From Rhinopithecus roxellana (Eukaryota; Chordata; Mammalia; Primates; Cercopithecidae): a DNA stretch of 64,000 nucleotides. Of the stretch, positions 1 to 11,225 are shown one piece after another. Under the pieces are notes generated by a model. It was not told the DNA's origin. It did not search any database and worked only from the letters and a program-made list of their open reading frames with translations. Each line of letters starts with the position of its first letter. The first letter of the stretch is position 1. The stretch spans positions 124,394,978-124,458,977 of the forward strand of contig NC_044553.1 of assembly GCF_007565055.1 (NCBI RefSeq), read 5' to 3'. The translations under genes were made by a program, and so were the position numbers.

Positions 1-606
1 TGACTGAGCCGGGGCAGTTCCGCTCCAATGAGCGTCACCCGTCCCTCAGCCCCGGCCCTTTCTTTCTTGGTTGAACTCCTGAGTTGCTGCGTGGGAGCTT
101 CTGTTTTTATTAAAGAGATTTTAAAAACTTGTCCTAGAACTACCTGCACCCAGCTCAGACCCCATCACCCCAGACTTGAAGTTATTAGTGCAAATTCTCA
201 GGTTCTGTCTGCTCACCTGTGCTCACAGGTGAGGCTGGGGAGGACATGGAACCTTCAGGATCTCCTTTTCTCCACTTATTTCTGTCCTGCCCCCCTTTCT
301 AGTTCATGACAGGACATGATGCCCCTTTCTTCCTGTCTTGATTGCTGCTGGTGACACTCATAAGCTGTTTGTCCGGCTCATCTCATGAAGAGTCAGGAGA
401 GCAACCTGCAATCCACGTCACATGGAAGCAGACCCTCGGAGCATGCGGGGTCTACGCCCAGGCCCCGTGTTTCCCTCTGACGGTCTCAGTCCTATGCCCA
501 GGTCAGTGTGTACATTTCCTAAGGGCCATGTGTACCAGGCTTCATGCACAGGCGTGACATATGTTATTTTTCAAAATCCCACAATTGTCCTATGGGTTAG
601 GCATTA
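1..606. other. Single-copy-like DNA, no gene recognised
   Basis: Mixed-composition DNA with short uninformative frames only. No exon, repeat family or RNA gene was recognised. Confidence 0.5.
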
Positions 607-620
607 CCACTGAGCACTTT

Positions 621-919
621 TTTTTTTTGAGACAGAGTCTTACTCTGTTACCCAGGCTGGAGGGCAGTGGCATGATCTCAGCTCACTGCAGCCTCTGCTT
701 TCCGGGTTCAAGTAATTCTCCTGCCTCAACCTCCCAAGTAGCTGAGATTACAGGTGCCCACCACTACGCCTGGCTAATTTTTTGTATTTTTAGTAGAGAT
801 GGGGTTTTGCCATGTTGGCCATGCTGGCCATGCTGGTCTCAAACTCCTGACCTCAGGTGATCTACCCACCTTGGCCTCCCAAAGGGCTGGGATTACACGC
901 GTGAGCCACCCTGCTTGCC
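621..919 (-). mobile_element. Full-length Alu, antisense
   Basis: A poly-T start and GAGACAGAGTCTTACTCTG lead into both Alu arms in reverse orientation. The 14-bp target-site duplication CCACTGAGCACTTT is perfect at 607-620 and 920-933. An extra CCATGCTGG repeat is present near 815-830. Confidence 0.97.
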
Positions 920-933
920 CCACTGAGCACTTT

Positions 934-2030
934 CTATAGAGAAGAAAGCCAGGGTTCAGGGAAGGTCATCAACACACATTTGATTTGGACCCCGGGAGAC
1001 CTGGTCTAGAGCCTGCACTTTTAGCATGTTGCTTCCTCTGTGGGAAAGCAAGTGAGGTGATTTTGTGTCAGGGAAGCTAATTACTGCGACAGTGATTACA
1101 ATACTACAGCATGTGAGTGGGCTTTGGTACTACAGGAACTGAAACTATTTTAAAAGGGATTACTCTGATAGCTATCATGATCACTATACTCAAATTCATG
1201 ACTTCTCTCTGAGTATATTTTTGTGTTATAATACATTCAATTATAGGGGAGACAGAATTTCACCTCTAATCTCCTAGGGTTTTCAGCTGGGCCTGTGAAT
1301 TAAATTGACACAAGACAGATTAATAGGAAAAAGCACACCCATTTATGTAAGTTTTATGTGACTCAGGAGCCCTCATAAGGAAATGAAGACCCAGAGAAGC
1401 AGCAAAACCCAAATGCTTTTATACCAGGATGAACGAAGAGAGGCAGCTGGGGACAGGTACACTGTGGGGAGGCTGAAGGAGTAAGAATCTTTTCACAAGG
1501 TCTCTTGGCTGTTCCTCCCCAGCGAAGAATGTTTCATTCTCCTGGTGAAGGAGGGCATCTTTCACATGCGAATGTTGATCTCCTATTTTCAGGAAGAAAG
1601 GGGGTGATTAGAATGTCCTTCTTACCTCTGCTGTTTTTCAAGGGTCTTTAACTGCAAAACAGTCAGTATGCCAGAGCTCCATATGTGGGGGTTGAGTGTT
1701 CTGAACATCTTCAAAGTCATTCTAAAAATAATTCTTGCTGTGTGCAAGGTTCCACTGCAGCTGCTTTGTATGTGTGGATCATTCGCTGCCTCCAGTCACC
1801 TGCAAGGGAGTTCTTATCCCTGTGTTGCTGAGGAAGAAACGAGGCGTGGGAGGAAATGTAGTGAACACTAGGGCCATGCTGCTGGTAAGGGGAGGCAGCT
1901 GACTTAGTGGCAGGTCCACTTGGCGCCCAGGCCAGAGTCTCGCTGCAGCACTGTGCTGAGTCTCTGCTTTGCCTGGTCCTGTGAACTGTCATTATCAGTA
2001 GTGAAAGTGTCTAGAACAAGACACCACACT
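934..2030. other. Intergenic or intronic DNA, probably with an old unassigned repeat at about 1270-1690
   Basis: Around 1270-1690 the wording (spaced AGATTAATAGGAAAAAGC, then CCTCATAAGGAAATGAAGAC) looks like a common ancient interspersed repeat that I cannot name. The remainder shows nothing recognisable. Confidence 0.35.
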
Positions 2031-2250
2031 TTCTTTTTTTTTTTTTTTTTGAGACAGAGTCTTACTCTGTCAGCCAGGCTGGAGTGCAGTGGCACCATCT
2101 CCACTCACTGCAACCTCTGCCTCCCTGGCTCAAGCAATTCTGCTGCCTCAGCCTCCCAAGTAGCTGAGATTACAGGCGCCCGCCATCACGCCGGGCTAAT
2201 TTTTGTGTTTTTAGTATAGACGGGGTTTCACCATGTTGGCCAGGCTGGTC
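2031..2250 (-). mobile_element. 5'-truncated Alu, antisense
   Basis: Starts with poly-T and GAGACAGAGTCTTACTCTG and runs through the right arm and part of the left arm. It stops abruptly at CAGGCTGGTC, so the 5' end of the Alu is missing. Confidence 0.93.
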
Positions 2251-3370
2251 AAGTATCAAGATGGTTCGAATTCCTGTTAGGAGTAATTGTTGAGGTCAGA
2301 GTATATGGAAGAAGTAATCTGTAGACAGGAATTCTAGGGGGAGAAATTTACTCAATTAAAAATTTTTCTCTCTCAGAAAAATTATAGAAATATATAAAAA
2401 CATTATTACTTATTTGTGGACATTACAACCCAACATATTGTTTCTCTTCTAAAATAATTTTTTAAGAACTCATTAATAGGTAGTTTAGTCATCTTGGCAT
2501 GTCATAACGAAATAATGTAGACTAGGTGGATTAAACACAAAAATTTAGTTTTTCTCAGTTCTGGAGGCTAGAAAGTCCAAGATTAAGGTGGCAGCATGGT
2601 CTGGTTCTGGCGAAGACTCGCTTCCTGGCTTGCAGACGGCCGCCTTCCCACTGTGTCTTCACATGGCCTCTTCTCCATGTGTGTACAGGTGGAGAGAGGT
2701 CTCTGTCTCTTCCTTCTTTTCTAAGGCCACCAATCCTTGTGTGTCAGGACTCTACCCTTGTGACCTTATTTAGCCTGAAGTACCTACTAAAGACCCTATC
2801 TCCAAATATAGTCACATTGGTGGTTAAGGCTTCAACATATGAATGGAGAGGGTACAATTTAGTCCATAGCAATAGGGAAGTTAGTTTTTTCTCTAAATCC
2901 AATTTCTCCCTTTTAAATTTTTTGCTATGTTCGTATTTCACCCAACATCTCTTGCAGTGGGATAGTGAACACCAGTGGGAAGGATCTGTATCCAATGCCT
3001 GATCTACTTTAAACCACTAGCAAGATGTTAATCTTTCAATGTTCAGTGATGATTATGATAGAAAGCAGTGTTGATTATTGGCATGTTCAGGTTATTTAAA
3101 TGTTTATTTTGACTTCAGGTGTTTTTTTTTTGTTAGCGGAAGCATAACATGATCCGCTTTTAAAACATGGCTGTTCAAATTTTCCTATTTCATCAGATGA
3201 TTGTCATGTTTTTTGTTTTTTTGTATAAAAGGAAGGATAGAGCATCCTGTTTGATTTTAGTAGAGAGATACATTTGAAATTAATGTTCTCATTTAGTTAC
3301 AGAAAGCTAGAGAGAAACACCACTATACACAATTGAGTTCTTGGCAAAAGAACTTAAAAATGAAAAAGAA
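2251..3370. other. Old interspersed repeat at about 2515-2880, rest unremarkable
   Basis: The stretch from 2515 (TTTTCTCAGTTCTGGAGGC, AGAAAGTCCAAGATTAAGG) to about 2880 belongs to the same ancient repeat type seen at 8437-8790. I recognise the pattern but cannot assign the family. Remaining sequence is AT-rich with no exon signal. Confidence 0.4.
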
Positions 3371-3380
3371 TATTTGCCAG

Positions 3381-3674
3381 CTGGCTGCCGTGGCTCACTC
3401 CTGTAATCCCAGCATTTTGGGAGGCCGAGGAGGGTGGATTGCCTGAGATCAGGAGATTGAAACCAGCCTGAGCAACATGGCAAAACCCTGTCTTTACTAG
3501 AATGTACAAAAAATTAGTCAGGCATAGTGGCATGCGCCTGTAGCCCGAGCTACTCGGGAGACTGAGGCAGGAGAACCACTTGAACCAGGTAGGCGGAGGT
3601 TGCAGTGAGCCGAGATCACGCCACTGCACTCCAGCCTGGGTGGCAGAGCAAGATTCTGTCTCCAAAAAAAAAAA
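3381..3674 (+). mobile_element. Full-length Alu, sense
   Basis: Starts CTGGCTGCCGTGGCTCACTC and ends in an A tail. Short duplications of ATTTGCCA flank it at 3372-3379 and 3674-3681. Several CpG-decay changes suggest an AluS-age copy. Confidence 0.95.
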
Positions 3675-3681
3675 TTTGCCA

Positions 3682-5834
3682 ATTATTTTTCTGTGTGTCT
3701 TAGATACACTACTATAACTTCCTTGAGAAAAAATATGAAACAAGTGTAAAAAACTGGCATAGCATTATCAGAAATAAAAGTATATGTTTTTAGAAATGTG
3801 CCGAATTATAAAAGTTAATTAAAACTAAGACATCGTTATGTGGTATCCTAAACTTGTTACATATAGCCTTTTCCATGAGAAGAGCAGACCTTTTTCTTCT
3901 CTGTGAGTGTAACCCTTGGTGTCTTCAAGGCTTCCGGAAGTATAGGACGGCTATTTCCGTTCATATTCAGGTGCACCGCCTTGCACCCTAATGCCGCACA
4001 TTTAGGAAACGCAGCATGCTTAATCCCTCTCCCTCATACCCGCAAGGATCCTTGTGCCCGATTCGGGAGATTTTCCTCGTCATCCTGACTCCAGGTTCCT
4101 GCCTATGCTGAATGCTCAGGTTTCCCTGAGCACTGGGCCTCCCACAATCAGCCTGTACCCACCCTACTTGCCCCAGTGGGCACTGCTTCCCGTCCCAAAG
4201 GATCACCAACAACCCACTGGGGTATCGCAGTGCTGCCTGGGGCCCTGGGGCCCTCATATGACCAAATCCAACAGTCAGTGATTAGACTTCTCTCACCTGA
4301 CTCCACAGCAGCATCCGAAACACATGCTCTGTGCGGCTTCCAGTTCGGCAGAGCTGCCCAGCCCTCCCCTGTCTCACTGGCTGCTTCTTTAGCCTCTCTT
4401 GCTGGCTTTTCTTCCTAAAGGGGAAGTGCTTCAGCACCAAGCCCTGAGTCTTCTTCTCTATCCAGCTTCTCTCTCTAATGGGATTTCAACCAGATCCATG
4501 GCTTTAAAAACTATCTTTAGTTCAGCTTCTTTTTTGGGCTCCAGACTCATGTATCCAACTGGCCAGTCAGCACCTCCATATGGATGTCTGGTAGGCATTT
4601 CCATTTTAACACATCCAAAGCAGAATTCTCGATTCCACTCCCAAGTCTGTTCTTCTCCCCTCTGTTCTGTCCCAGTGATGGATACTACCATTTACTCAGT
4701 TTCTCAGGCCAAAACTTTAATTTTAGTTACCCTTGACTCTCGCCACTCCCTCTCTTCTTCTCCCTCTCAGCAGAGTGCATCAACAAGACCTGTTAGCTCT
4801 GCCTTCGTGGTATATCCAGGGTCCAGCCACTTCTCATCACCTCCAGCACGACTTCCCTGGTCTGAACCACTGTAATCTCTTGCTGGTCCAAGGCAGCTGA
4901 AATACTCTCCCTGGCACCACTCCTGCCTTTGAATCCTGTGCACCACACAGAAGCCATGATGAACTTTTAAAACCCTGTAAGTCACCTCATATCACTCCCC
5001 AGTTCAAAATTCTCATGTGTCTTCCAGTCTCACTCAGAATAGTCATCCGAACTCGAACTCATCGTGCCGTGTAAGCTCCAGTATGACTTGTCCTCTGCCC
5101 ATCTTCTGGAACCAGAAACTCTGGCAGAGAATTTAAATGAAAAATTTATCTTTGCATTTGATAAGCCCTTTATTTGTTCATTTAACCAGCATTTATTGAG
5201 TGCTTTTCAACTATTAACACTGTTCTGAGCATTTGAGATAGATCGGGGAGCAAACCAAACCCAGACCTCAGCCCTCATGGAGCTCACATCCTCATGAAGG
5301 TATATAGTAATAGACTAAAAATGGTAATGTCTGTTAGAAAGTAGAATGTGGTATGGTTGGCTAAGGGAGTGATGGGGGCAGAAACTGTCATTGTAAATAG
5401 GATGGGGACATAGAGCTGATTGAGCATGTGACTCTTGAGCCAAGTGAGGGAGTGAGGAGGTGAAGGAGTTTGCCTTGCGGTGTCTGAGGCAGAGGGAATA
5501 GTCAGTACAGAGGCCCTGAGTGGGACTGACAGTTCTAAGAGCAACCAGGAGGCCCTGTGGCTAGAGGGAAGTGAGCAGTGGGGAGGGAAGAGAGGGGATC
5601 ATAGAGGAAGGGAGAGGGAAGGAAACCGCAGGGCCTTCTAAGTCAATCTCTGCCTTTTACTCTGTGTGCTGTTGGGAGCCATTGGGAGGTGTTAAGCAGA
5701 GAACGTCATTGCCTGGCTTAATTTTTTAAAGGCCCACTCTGGTTGCTAAGTTGAGAGCAGGCTGCAAGGGAGGTCTTGAAGGAGGGAACAGGTAAGATGG
5801 CTGTAACCGTGTCATGGTTGTTTGCCATGTAATC
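3682..5834. other. Mostly single-copy DNA with old repeat remnants
   Basis: A fragment at 5165-5300 (CATTTATTGAGTGCTTTTC ... CTCATGGAGCTCACATCC) matches a common ancient repeat motif that recurs at 10240-10370 and 19925-20050. The 4480-5130 segment also reads like a decayed interspersed repeat. No conserved protein or splice-bounded exon is seen, and the 158-aa frame at 4399-4875 resembles nothing I know. Confidence 0.35.
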
Positions 5835-6146
5835 ATATGGTTTTGAGTGATTTTCTTAGTGTTAATTTCTATTTTTATTGTACTGTGGTTTGATAGTGCG
5901 GTTGTTATGATTTTTTTTTTTTATTTGCTGAGAATTGTTTTATGGCCAATTGTGTGGTCAGTGTGGTCAGTTTTAGAGTATGTGCCATGTGCAGATGAGA
6001 AAAATGTACATTCTCTTGATTTTGGGTGGAGAGTTCTGTAGATGTCTGTTAGGTCCATTTGGTCAAATGTCAAGTTCAGGTCCCATATATCTTTGTTAGT
6101 TTTTTGCCTCGATGATCTGTTCAGTATTGTCAGTGGAGTGTTGATA
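5835..6146 (-). mobile_element. LINE-1 ORF2 fragment, antisense: inverted 5' half of a 5'-inverted L1
   Basis: Antisense LINE-1 ORF2 wording (TGTTTGATAGTGCGG..., GAGTTCTGTAGATGTCTG, TTAGGTCCATTTGGTC) runs up to the GTGGAGTGTTGA at about 6145. There it switches directly to sense-strand LINE-1 3' sequence (ATAAAGAAAATGT). This head-to-head arrangement is typical of twin priming during L1 insertion. The frame is broken by stops and indels. Confidence 0.8.
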
Positions 6147-6161
6147 AAGAAAATGTCATAC

Positions 6162-6590
6162 AGCCAGGTGCGGTGGCTCACACCTGTAATCCCAGCACTT
6201 TGGGAGGCCAGAGCAGGCAGATCACCTGAGGTCAGAGGTTCAAGACCAGCCTAGCCAACATGGTGAAACCCCATCTCTACTAAAAATACAAAAAAATTAG
6301 CAGGGCATGGTGGCAGCCATCTGTAGTCCCAGCTGGTTGGGAGGCTGAGGCAAGAGAATCACCTGAACCTGGGAGGTGGAGATTGCAGTGAGCTGAGATC
6401 ATGCCACTGCACTCCGGCCTGGGTGACAGAGTGAGACTCCATTTCAAAACAAAACAAAACAAAACCTGGGAGGTGGAGATTGCAGTGAGCTGAGATCATG
6501 CCACTGCACTCCGGCCTGGGTGACAGAGTGAGACTCCATTTCAAAACAAAACAAAACAAAACAAAACAAAACACAAAAAACAAAGAAAGA
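6162..6590 (+). mobile_element. Alu with a 97-bp tandem duplication of its 3' end
   Basis: A sense Alu starts AGCCAGGTGCGGTGGCTCAC. Its last 97 bp, from CCTGGGAGGTGGAG through the AAAAC-rich tail, are repeated once more starting at 6465. Tails are (AAAAC)n. Confidence 0.93.
6368..6561 (+). repeat. 97-bp direct tandem duplication within Alu 3' end
   Basis: Copy 1 begins at 6368 and copy 2 at 6465, both starting CCTGGGAGGTGGAGATTGC and sharing the uncommon CACTCCGGCCTGGG variant. This shows the duplication happened in place after the Alu had mutated. The AAAAC tail probably supplied the homology. Confidence 0.9.
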
Positions 6591-7000
6591 AAGAAAATAC
6601 GGTACATATAAACCATGGAATACTGTGCAGCCCTAAGAAAGAATGAGATCATATCCTTTGCAGCAACATGGATGGAGCTGGAGGCCATTATCCTAAGCAA
6701 ATTAATGCAAGAACAGAAAACCAAATACCACATGTTCTCACTTATAAATGGGAGCTAAACATTGAGTACACATGGACACAAAGAAGAGAGTAATAGACAC
6801 TGGGGCCTACTTCAGGGTGGAGGCTGGGAGGTGTGTGAGGATCAAAACCCTACCTGTCGGGTACTGTGCTTAGTCGCCTGAGTGACAAAATAACCTGCAC
6901 AACAACCCCCAACAACATGCCATTTAGCTATATGACAGTGTACCCCTAAACCTGAAAAAGTACCCCTAAACATATATGGCTAAACCTAAAGAAAAAATGA

Positions 7001-8436
7001 AAGTCTGAAAGAAAACCCTAGTGTCATGGTTGGTTTTATGTGTCAGCATGGCCATGGTTATCTGTCTGAAATCAAAGTCAGTTTGGTTGGAATCATCTGA
7101 GAAAAGCGTTAAGTATTTCTGTGCAGCTGACTACATCAACTAAGGAAACAAATAGTAACTTGTTCAGAATGTATAATACAAATGTAAAAGACTGAAATAG
7201 CTGCAAACAAATATGAACCAAGTGATGACATGAAAATGGACTCTTTCTGTCGCCTTTTCAGCAGCTACGCCTGAGGCTGAGAAGGACACAGCAGGTGCCA
7301 GCAGCCCCATATTTCAAGTGGCAGGCCAGGCCACCCATCCCCTGTGAAGGACTGTCGTGTGGGCTCCGAAGTGTCTTAGAAGCTTAGGGTGGAGTGGGTA
7401 CAAGGTGGCTCCGAGTAGAAGCGGCCCCTTTGAGTCTGCTCAGACTGGCCTGCTCCTCAGGGGTTAATGCAGAGTTGGTCAGGTCTGGGGTGGCTGAGAT
7501 CAGCCTCAGCTCATGAGCCGGACTGGGATCCTCAGCAGGCCACTGTGCAGCATTAGGAACAATTCTGAATGTGATGCCAGTCTTCTATTATTGTGGCATT
7601 TGGAAATAAATGTTGTGTAATTGATTTGGAGAATAAACAATATGTAAACAAATAAACATCAAAACAGCGAACATTTCAAGACAGAATGTTCCAAAATGGA
7701 CATGCCTTGCAGATTGCTCAAGGGTTCCAAAACCGTTCTTCTTTCTTGCGAGAAACATCCCATTTGCACCAACCCTCTTTTTCCATTTTCTGTGAAGTGC
7801 GTTTAAATGGTTGGCAGAAAAAAATGGAATGTGATTATTTTTGGCAAGCAGGACAGGGTTATAAATATGCTCATTTTGAAGCTATGGTGAGAGCTCTTTT
7901 CTCCATTAATTTCTCATTCATTTGAAAATCTAATATAAAGTACTCTCTCTGTTAATGGACTTAAACTTTATCAACTTTCAGTAGAACTAATTTTCATTTT
8001 GCTTCCACTGGCAAAGGATATTGCTGCAGTGTGAGTGAGCTGCATCTTCTTTTAAAACATGGGACTCTACACCTCCTTAACTCACCAGCATCATTCTACT
8101 TTTTAAAAAGTCAGTGAATAGGGATTTTCTGTGTCAAATACCAAGATGATAAGTTGAATGAACAGCTTGGACTCATGATAAATTTAACAGGAATTTTTAA
8201 AAAATCTTCGTATGCATTTTTTAAATGGCTTTTTTCAAAATAGTTTTTGGTTTTCCATTTTTGTTACATGGTCTTATTGGAAGAGAAGCTTCCACTCGAC
8301 TGTCATATCAGATATTTGCAATATGAAGATGAAGAGTGAAAACAGGCTACAAACTGAGCAAACATCAAAAATGAAAAAACACAGGGAAACGGGCATGGGT
8401 TTAAAGCTTCAATATGCATAAACAAAGACCCCGGGT
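7001..8436. other. Mostly single-copy-like DNA
   Basis: A short motif at 7025-7110 (TCATGGTTGGTTTTATGTGTC) resembles an ancient repeat. The GC-richer stretch at 7250-7520 has no exon that I can support, and the rest is AT-rich. Confidence 0.4.
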
Positions 8437-8790
8437 GTCTTAGTTTGTTCAGGCTGCTGTAACAAAATACCATAGGCTGGGTAATTTACAAACTGTAGAC
8501 ATTTATTGCTCACAGTTCAGGAGGCATAAAAGTCCAAGATGAAGGCACAAGCAGACTTGGTGTCTGGCCTTCTGCTTCATAGATGGTGTGCCTTCTTGCT
8601 GTGTCCTCCATGGTGGAAGGGGCTAGGAAGTTCTCTGGAGCCTATTTTATAAGGATACTAATTCCATTCATTAGGGTTATGCCCTCATGATTTAATCACT
8701 TTCCAAAGACCTCACCTCTTAATACTGTCACATTGGGAATTAGGTTTCTATATATTAATCTCATGGGCCACAAACGTTCAGATTACAGAA
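8437..8790 (+). repeat. Ancient interspersed repeat, family not assigned
   Basis: Starts GTCTTAGTTTGTTCAGGCTG and continues with CAAAATACCATAGGCTGGG, CACAGTTCAGGAGGC, CTTCTTGCTGTGTCCTCC and CCTCATGATTTAATCAC. This very common mammalian repeat wording is also present at 2515-2880. I am sure it is repetitive but not of the family name. Confidence 0.6.
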
Positions 8791-8799
8791 CGAGGGTTT

Positions 8800-9689
8800 C
8801 CAAAATGCTGCTTCCTTTGGGTCCTTCCCAGGGAGCCATCACTGAATGGACAGCTGTGCCTCTACTGAGTCAAAGGTAATATCTGGAGACACAGAATCAG
8901 ACATAAAACTTAGTATGAAAAGTTTTAAACCATATTTATTTACTAAGTATTTTTCTGTCAACTCTGTTTTACTGCCTATTACAGTAAAATTACAGAAAAG
9001 CAGACGGTGTAGAGAACAAAGTGCTCTGATTATCTGAAATTTTTGTTGCTGAAAACTTTAAGGACATACATAAGTAAAAGTACTTCTGCTTTAGCAGATA
9101 GAAAATATTGAACATTATCTAATCCTTATTTGATGAAAGAAGACCTCTCAGTGCTTCAAGGAAGTCTTTAAAAACTAGCAATGCTTTCCTTGATTCTGTT
9201 AAATAAAATTACCTTTATTTTTTATTTTATAAAAAGTATTATTTTAGGTAGCAAGAATTGTAAAGAAAAATTGTTTTAAATAGCCCATAATCATACCATC
9301 AAAAAACTCCTGTTGATATTTTAAAATAAAAATATGAGTAGCATGGTTAGAAAATTCAGACTTTGCAGGAAAATGCTAAATGAAAAAGTAAGGCATCCTT
9401 CCCACCTGCATTTCAATCCTTCTCCCTAGAACTTCCATTATGAATAGTATTTTTTACTTCTTTCAGAAAACACTGATGATGCATAGCCACACATATTTAC
9501 CTGTATAGAAATTATTTTTTAAATGGAAACAAAAGGGGCATATTAAGACTATGTTCTGTACCTTGCTTCCTTCTCATAATAAATCTTGGTAATTTTTCAT
9601 ACCAACACATAGAATTTTAATTCATACTTCCTAATAGCAACATATATTCCATTTTAACCCAGTGATTATCTATCATTGGTGATGCCATG
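8800..9689. other. AT-rich DNA, nothing recognised
   Basis: AT-rich sequence with scattered A/T runs and no exon, RNA gene or clear repeat. Confidence 0.4.
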
Positions 9690-10238
9690 CCTCACATCCA
9701 TCCATCCCATCCACTTGTCCATCCACTCGTCCATCCATCCATCCATCCATTTATCCATCCATCCATCCATCTATCAATTTAGCCACCCTCCCACCCACCC
9801 ATCCGTCATCCATCCATCCATCCATCCATCTACCCAACTATTGATTCATCTGTCTACCCATTCATCCATCCATTATCCATCCATTTATCCATCCACCTGT
9901 CCATCTGTCCACCCATTCACCTATCCATCCATCCATCCATCCATCATCCATCCATTTACCCACCCACCCATTCATCCATTTATCCACCCACCCACCCATC
10001 CATTCATTTTTCCATCCATCCATCCATCCATCCATCCATCCATCCACCCATCCACCTACCCATTTATCTATCTATCTACCCATTCACCCATCCATCCATC
10101 CACCCACCCATCCATCCATCCACTCATCCACCTACTCATGCATTCACCTACCCATCCACCCATCCATTTATCTGCCAGCCCATCCATCCATCCATCCATC
10201 CATCCCCCATCTACTCTTCTATCTACCTACCCATCCAT
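9690..10238. repeat. Large imperfect CCAT tetranucleotide microsatellite
   Basis: About 550 bp is built almost entirely of CATC/CCAT units interrupted by CCAC, CCGT, TTAT and CTAT variants. Its purest block is at 10010-10048. The plus-strand frame encoding a His-Pro-Ser-Ile repeat is a by-product of the array. The interruptions suggest an old array with local re-expansion. Confidence 0.98.
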
Positions 10239-10535
10239 TTGATCAACAGATAATGTTTGAGTGCCTTATTATATGCTAGATTATATGCTAGGCTCTGGGG
10301 ATACAGCAATGAATAAAATTAGATGAAATATACCTGCCTCATGAAGTTTACATCCTGGTGAGGGAAGATATAAAATAAAAGTATAGTTAAATAAATTAAC
10401 TATATTATATATTATAAAGTGATAATTACAGGCAGAAAGGGGGCCAGAGAGGGTCGGTGGGCACAGGATGGGGATTTTGATTTTTCATAGGGAGGCCAGA
10501 GAAATCCTCACTGAGAAGTGAGTTAAGAAAGAAGA
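10239..10535. other. Old repeat fragment bordering the microsatellite
   Basis: From 10250 the motif TTTGAGTGCCTTATTATATG ... GGCTCTGGGGATACAGCAAT ... CATGAAGTTTACATCCTGG matches the ancient repeat type also seen at 5165-5300. TTATATGCTAGA is locally duplicated. Confidence 0.45.
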
Positions 10536-10833
10536 GGCCAGGCGCGGTGGCTCAAGCCTGTAATCCCAGCACTTTGGGAGGCCGAGACGGGCGGATCACG
10601 AGGTCAGGAGATCGAGACCATCCTGGCTAACACTGTGAAACCCCGTCTCTACTAAAAATACAAAAAACTAGCCAGGCGAGGTGGCGGGCGCCTGTAGTCC
10701 CAGCTCCTCGGGAGGCTGAGGCAGGAGAATGGCGGGAACCCGGGAGGTGGAGCTTGCAGTGAGCCGAGATCGCGCCACTGCACTCCAGCCTGGGCAACAG
10801 AGCGAGACTCCGTCTCAAAAAAAAAAAAAAAAA
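10536..10833 (+). mobile_element. Full-length young AluY, sense, cercopithecid-type
   Basis: Nearly intact CpG sites and the left-arm start GGCCAGGCGCGGTGGCTC mark a young AluY. Direct repeats of AAGAAAGAAG at 10525-10534 and 10832-10841 are the target-site duplication. The middle variant CCAGGCGAGGTGGCGGGCGC has GAGG where human AluY usually has GTGG, a change I associate with Old World monkey AluY lineages. Confidence 0.96.
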
Positions 10834-10841
10834 GAAAGAAG

Positions 10842-11225
10842 AGTGTCCAAGCCAGGTGGATGTTTGGTTAAGAAGGCCCCGGACAGAAGGAAGAGCAAGT
10901 AAGGTCTGTGATGCTGGAGCCTGGCTGGTGAGTTGAAGGAACGGCCAAGAAGCCAGTGTGCTGCAGCCACATGACCTGGGGCTGAGTGGTAGGTAAAAGG
11001 TGACGCTGAAGAGGCAGCAGGTCACCTCCGCCCACTGTGTCTTTCCAGCAGAGGCCCAGATATCATGGAGCAGACACAAGCCATCTCCACTGTGCCTGGA
11101 GAGTTCCTGACCCACAGACTTCGTGACCATAGGAAAGTGATTTTCAGCTGCTGAGGTCAAAGGAGTTTGTTAAACACCAGTAAGTTGTAGCCAAAGCTCC
11201 TAAACCAAGTATGCTGAGTTTTTAA
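10842..11225. other. Single-copy-like DNA
   Basis: No gene, exon or repeat recognised. Confidence 0.4.

Larger units (their letters stand above)
6147..7000 (+). mobile_element. LINE-1 3' end, sense half of the 5'-inverted L1, split by an Alu
   Basis: Sense LINE-1 3' sequence begins ATAAAGAAAATGT, is interrupted by the Alu at 6162-6590, and resumes with GGTACATATAAACCATGG, the CATGTTCTCACTTATAAATG motif and the CACTGGGGCCTACTTCAGG motif. It ends in A-rich sequence near 7000. Substitutions throughout suggest an L1PB or older L1M copy. Confidence 0.8.

Noticed and set aside
9690..10238. Possible CRISPR-like array of short repeats
   Set aside because: Units are four bases without spacers, and the host is a primate genome.
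9676..10242. 188-codon plus-strand frame rich in His-Pro-Ser-Ile
   Set aside because: It is a translation of the CCAT tetranucleotide array and has no independent coding evidence.
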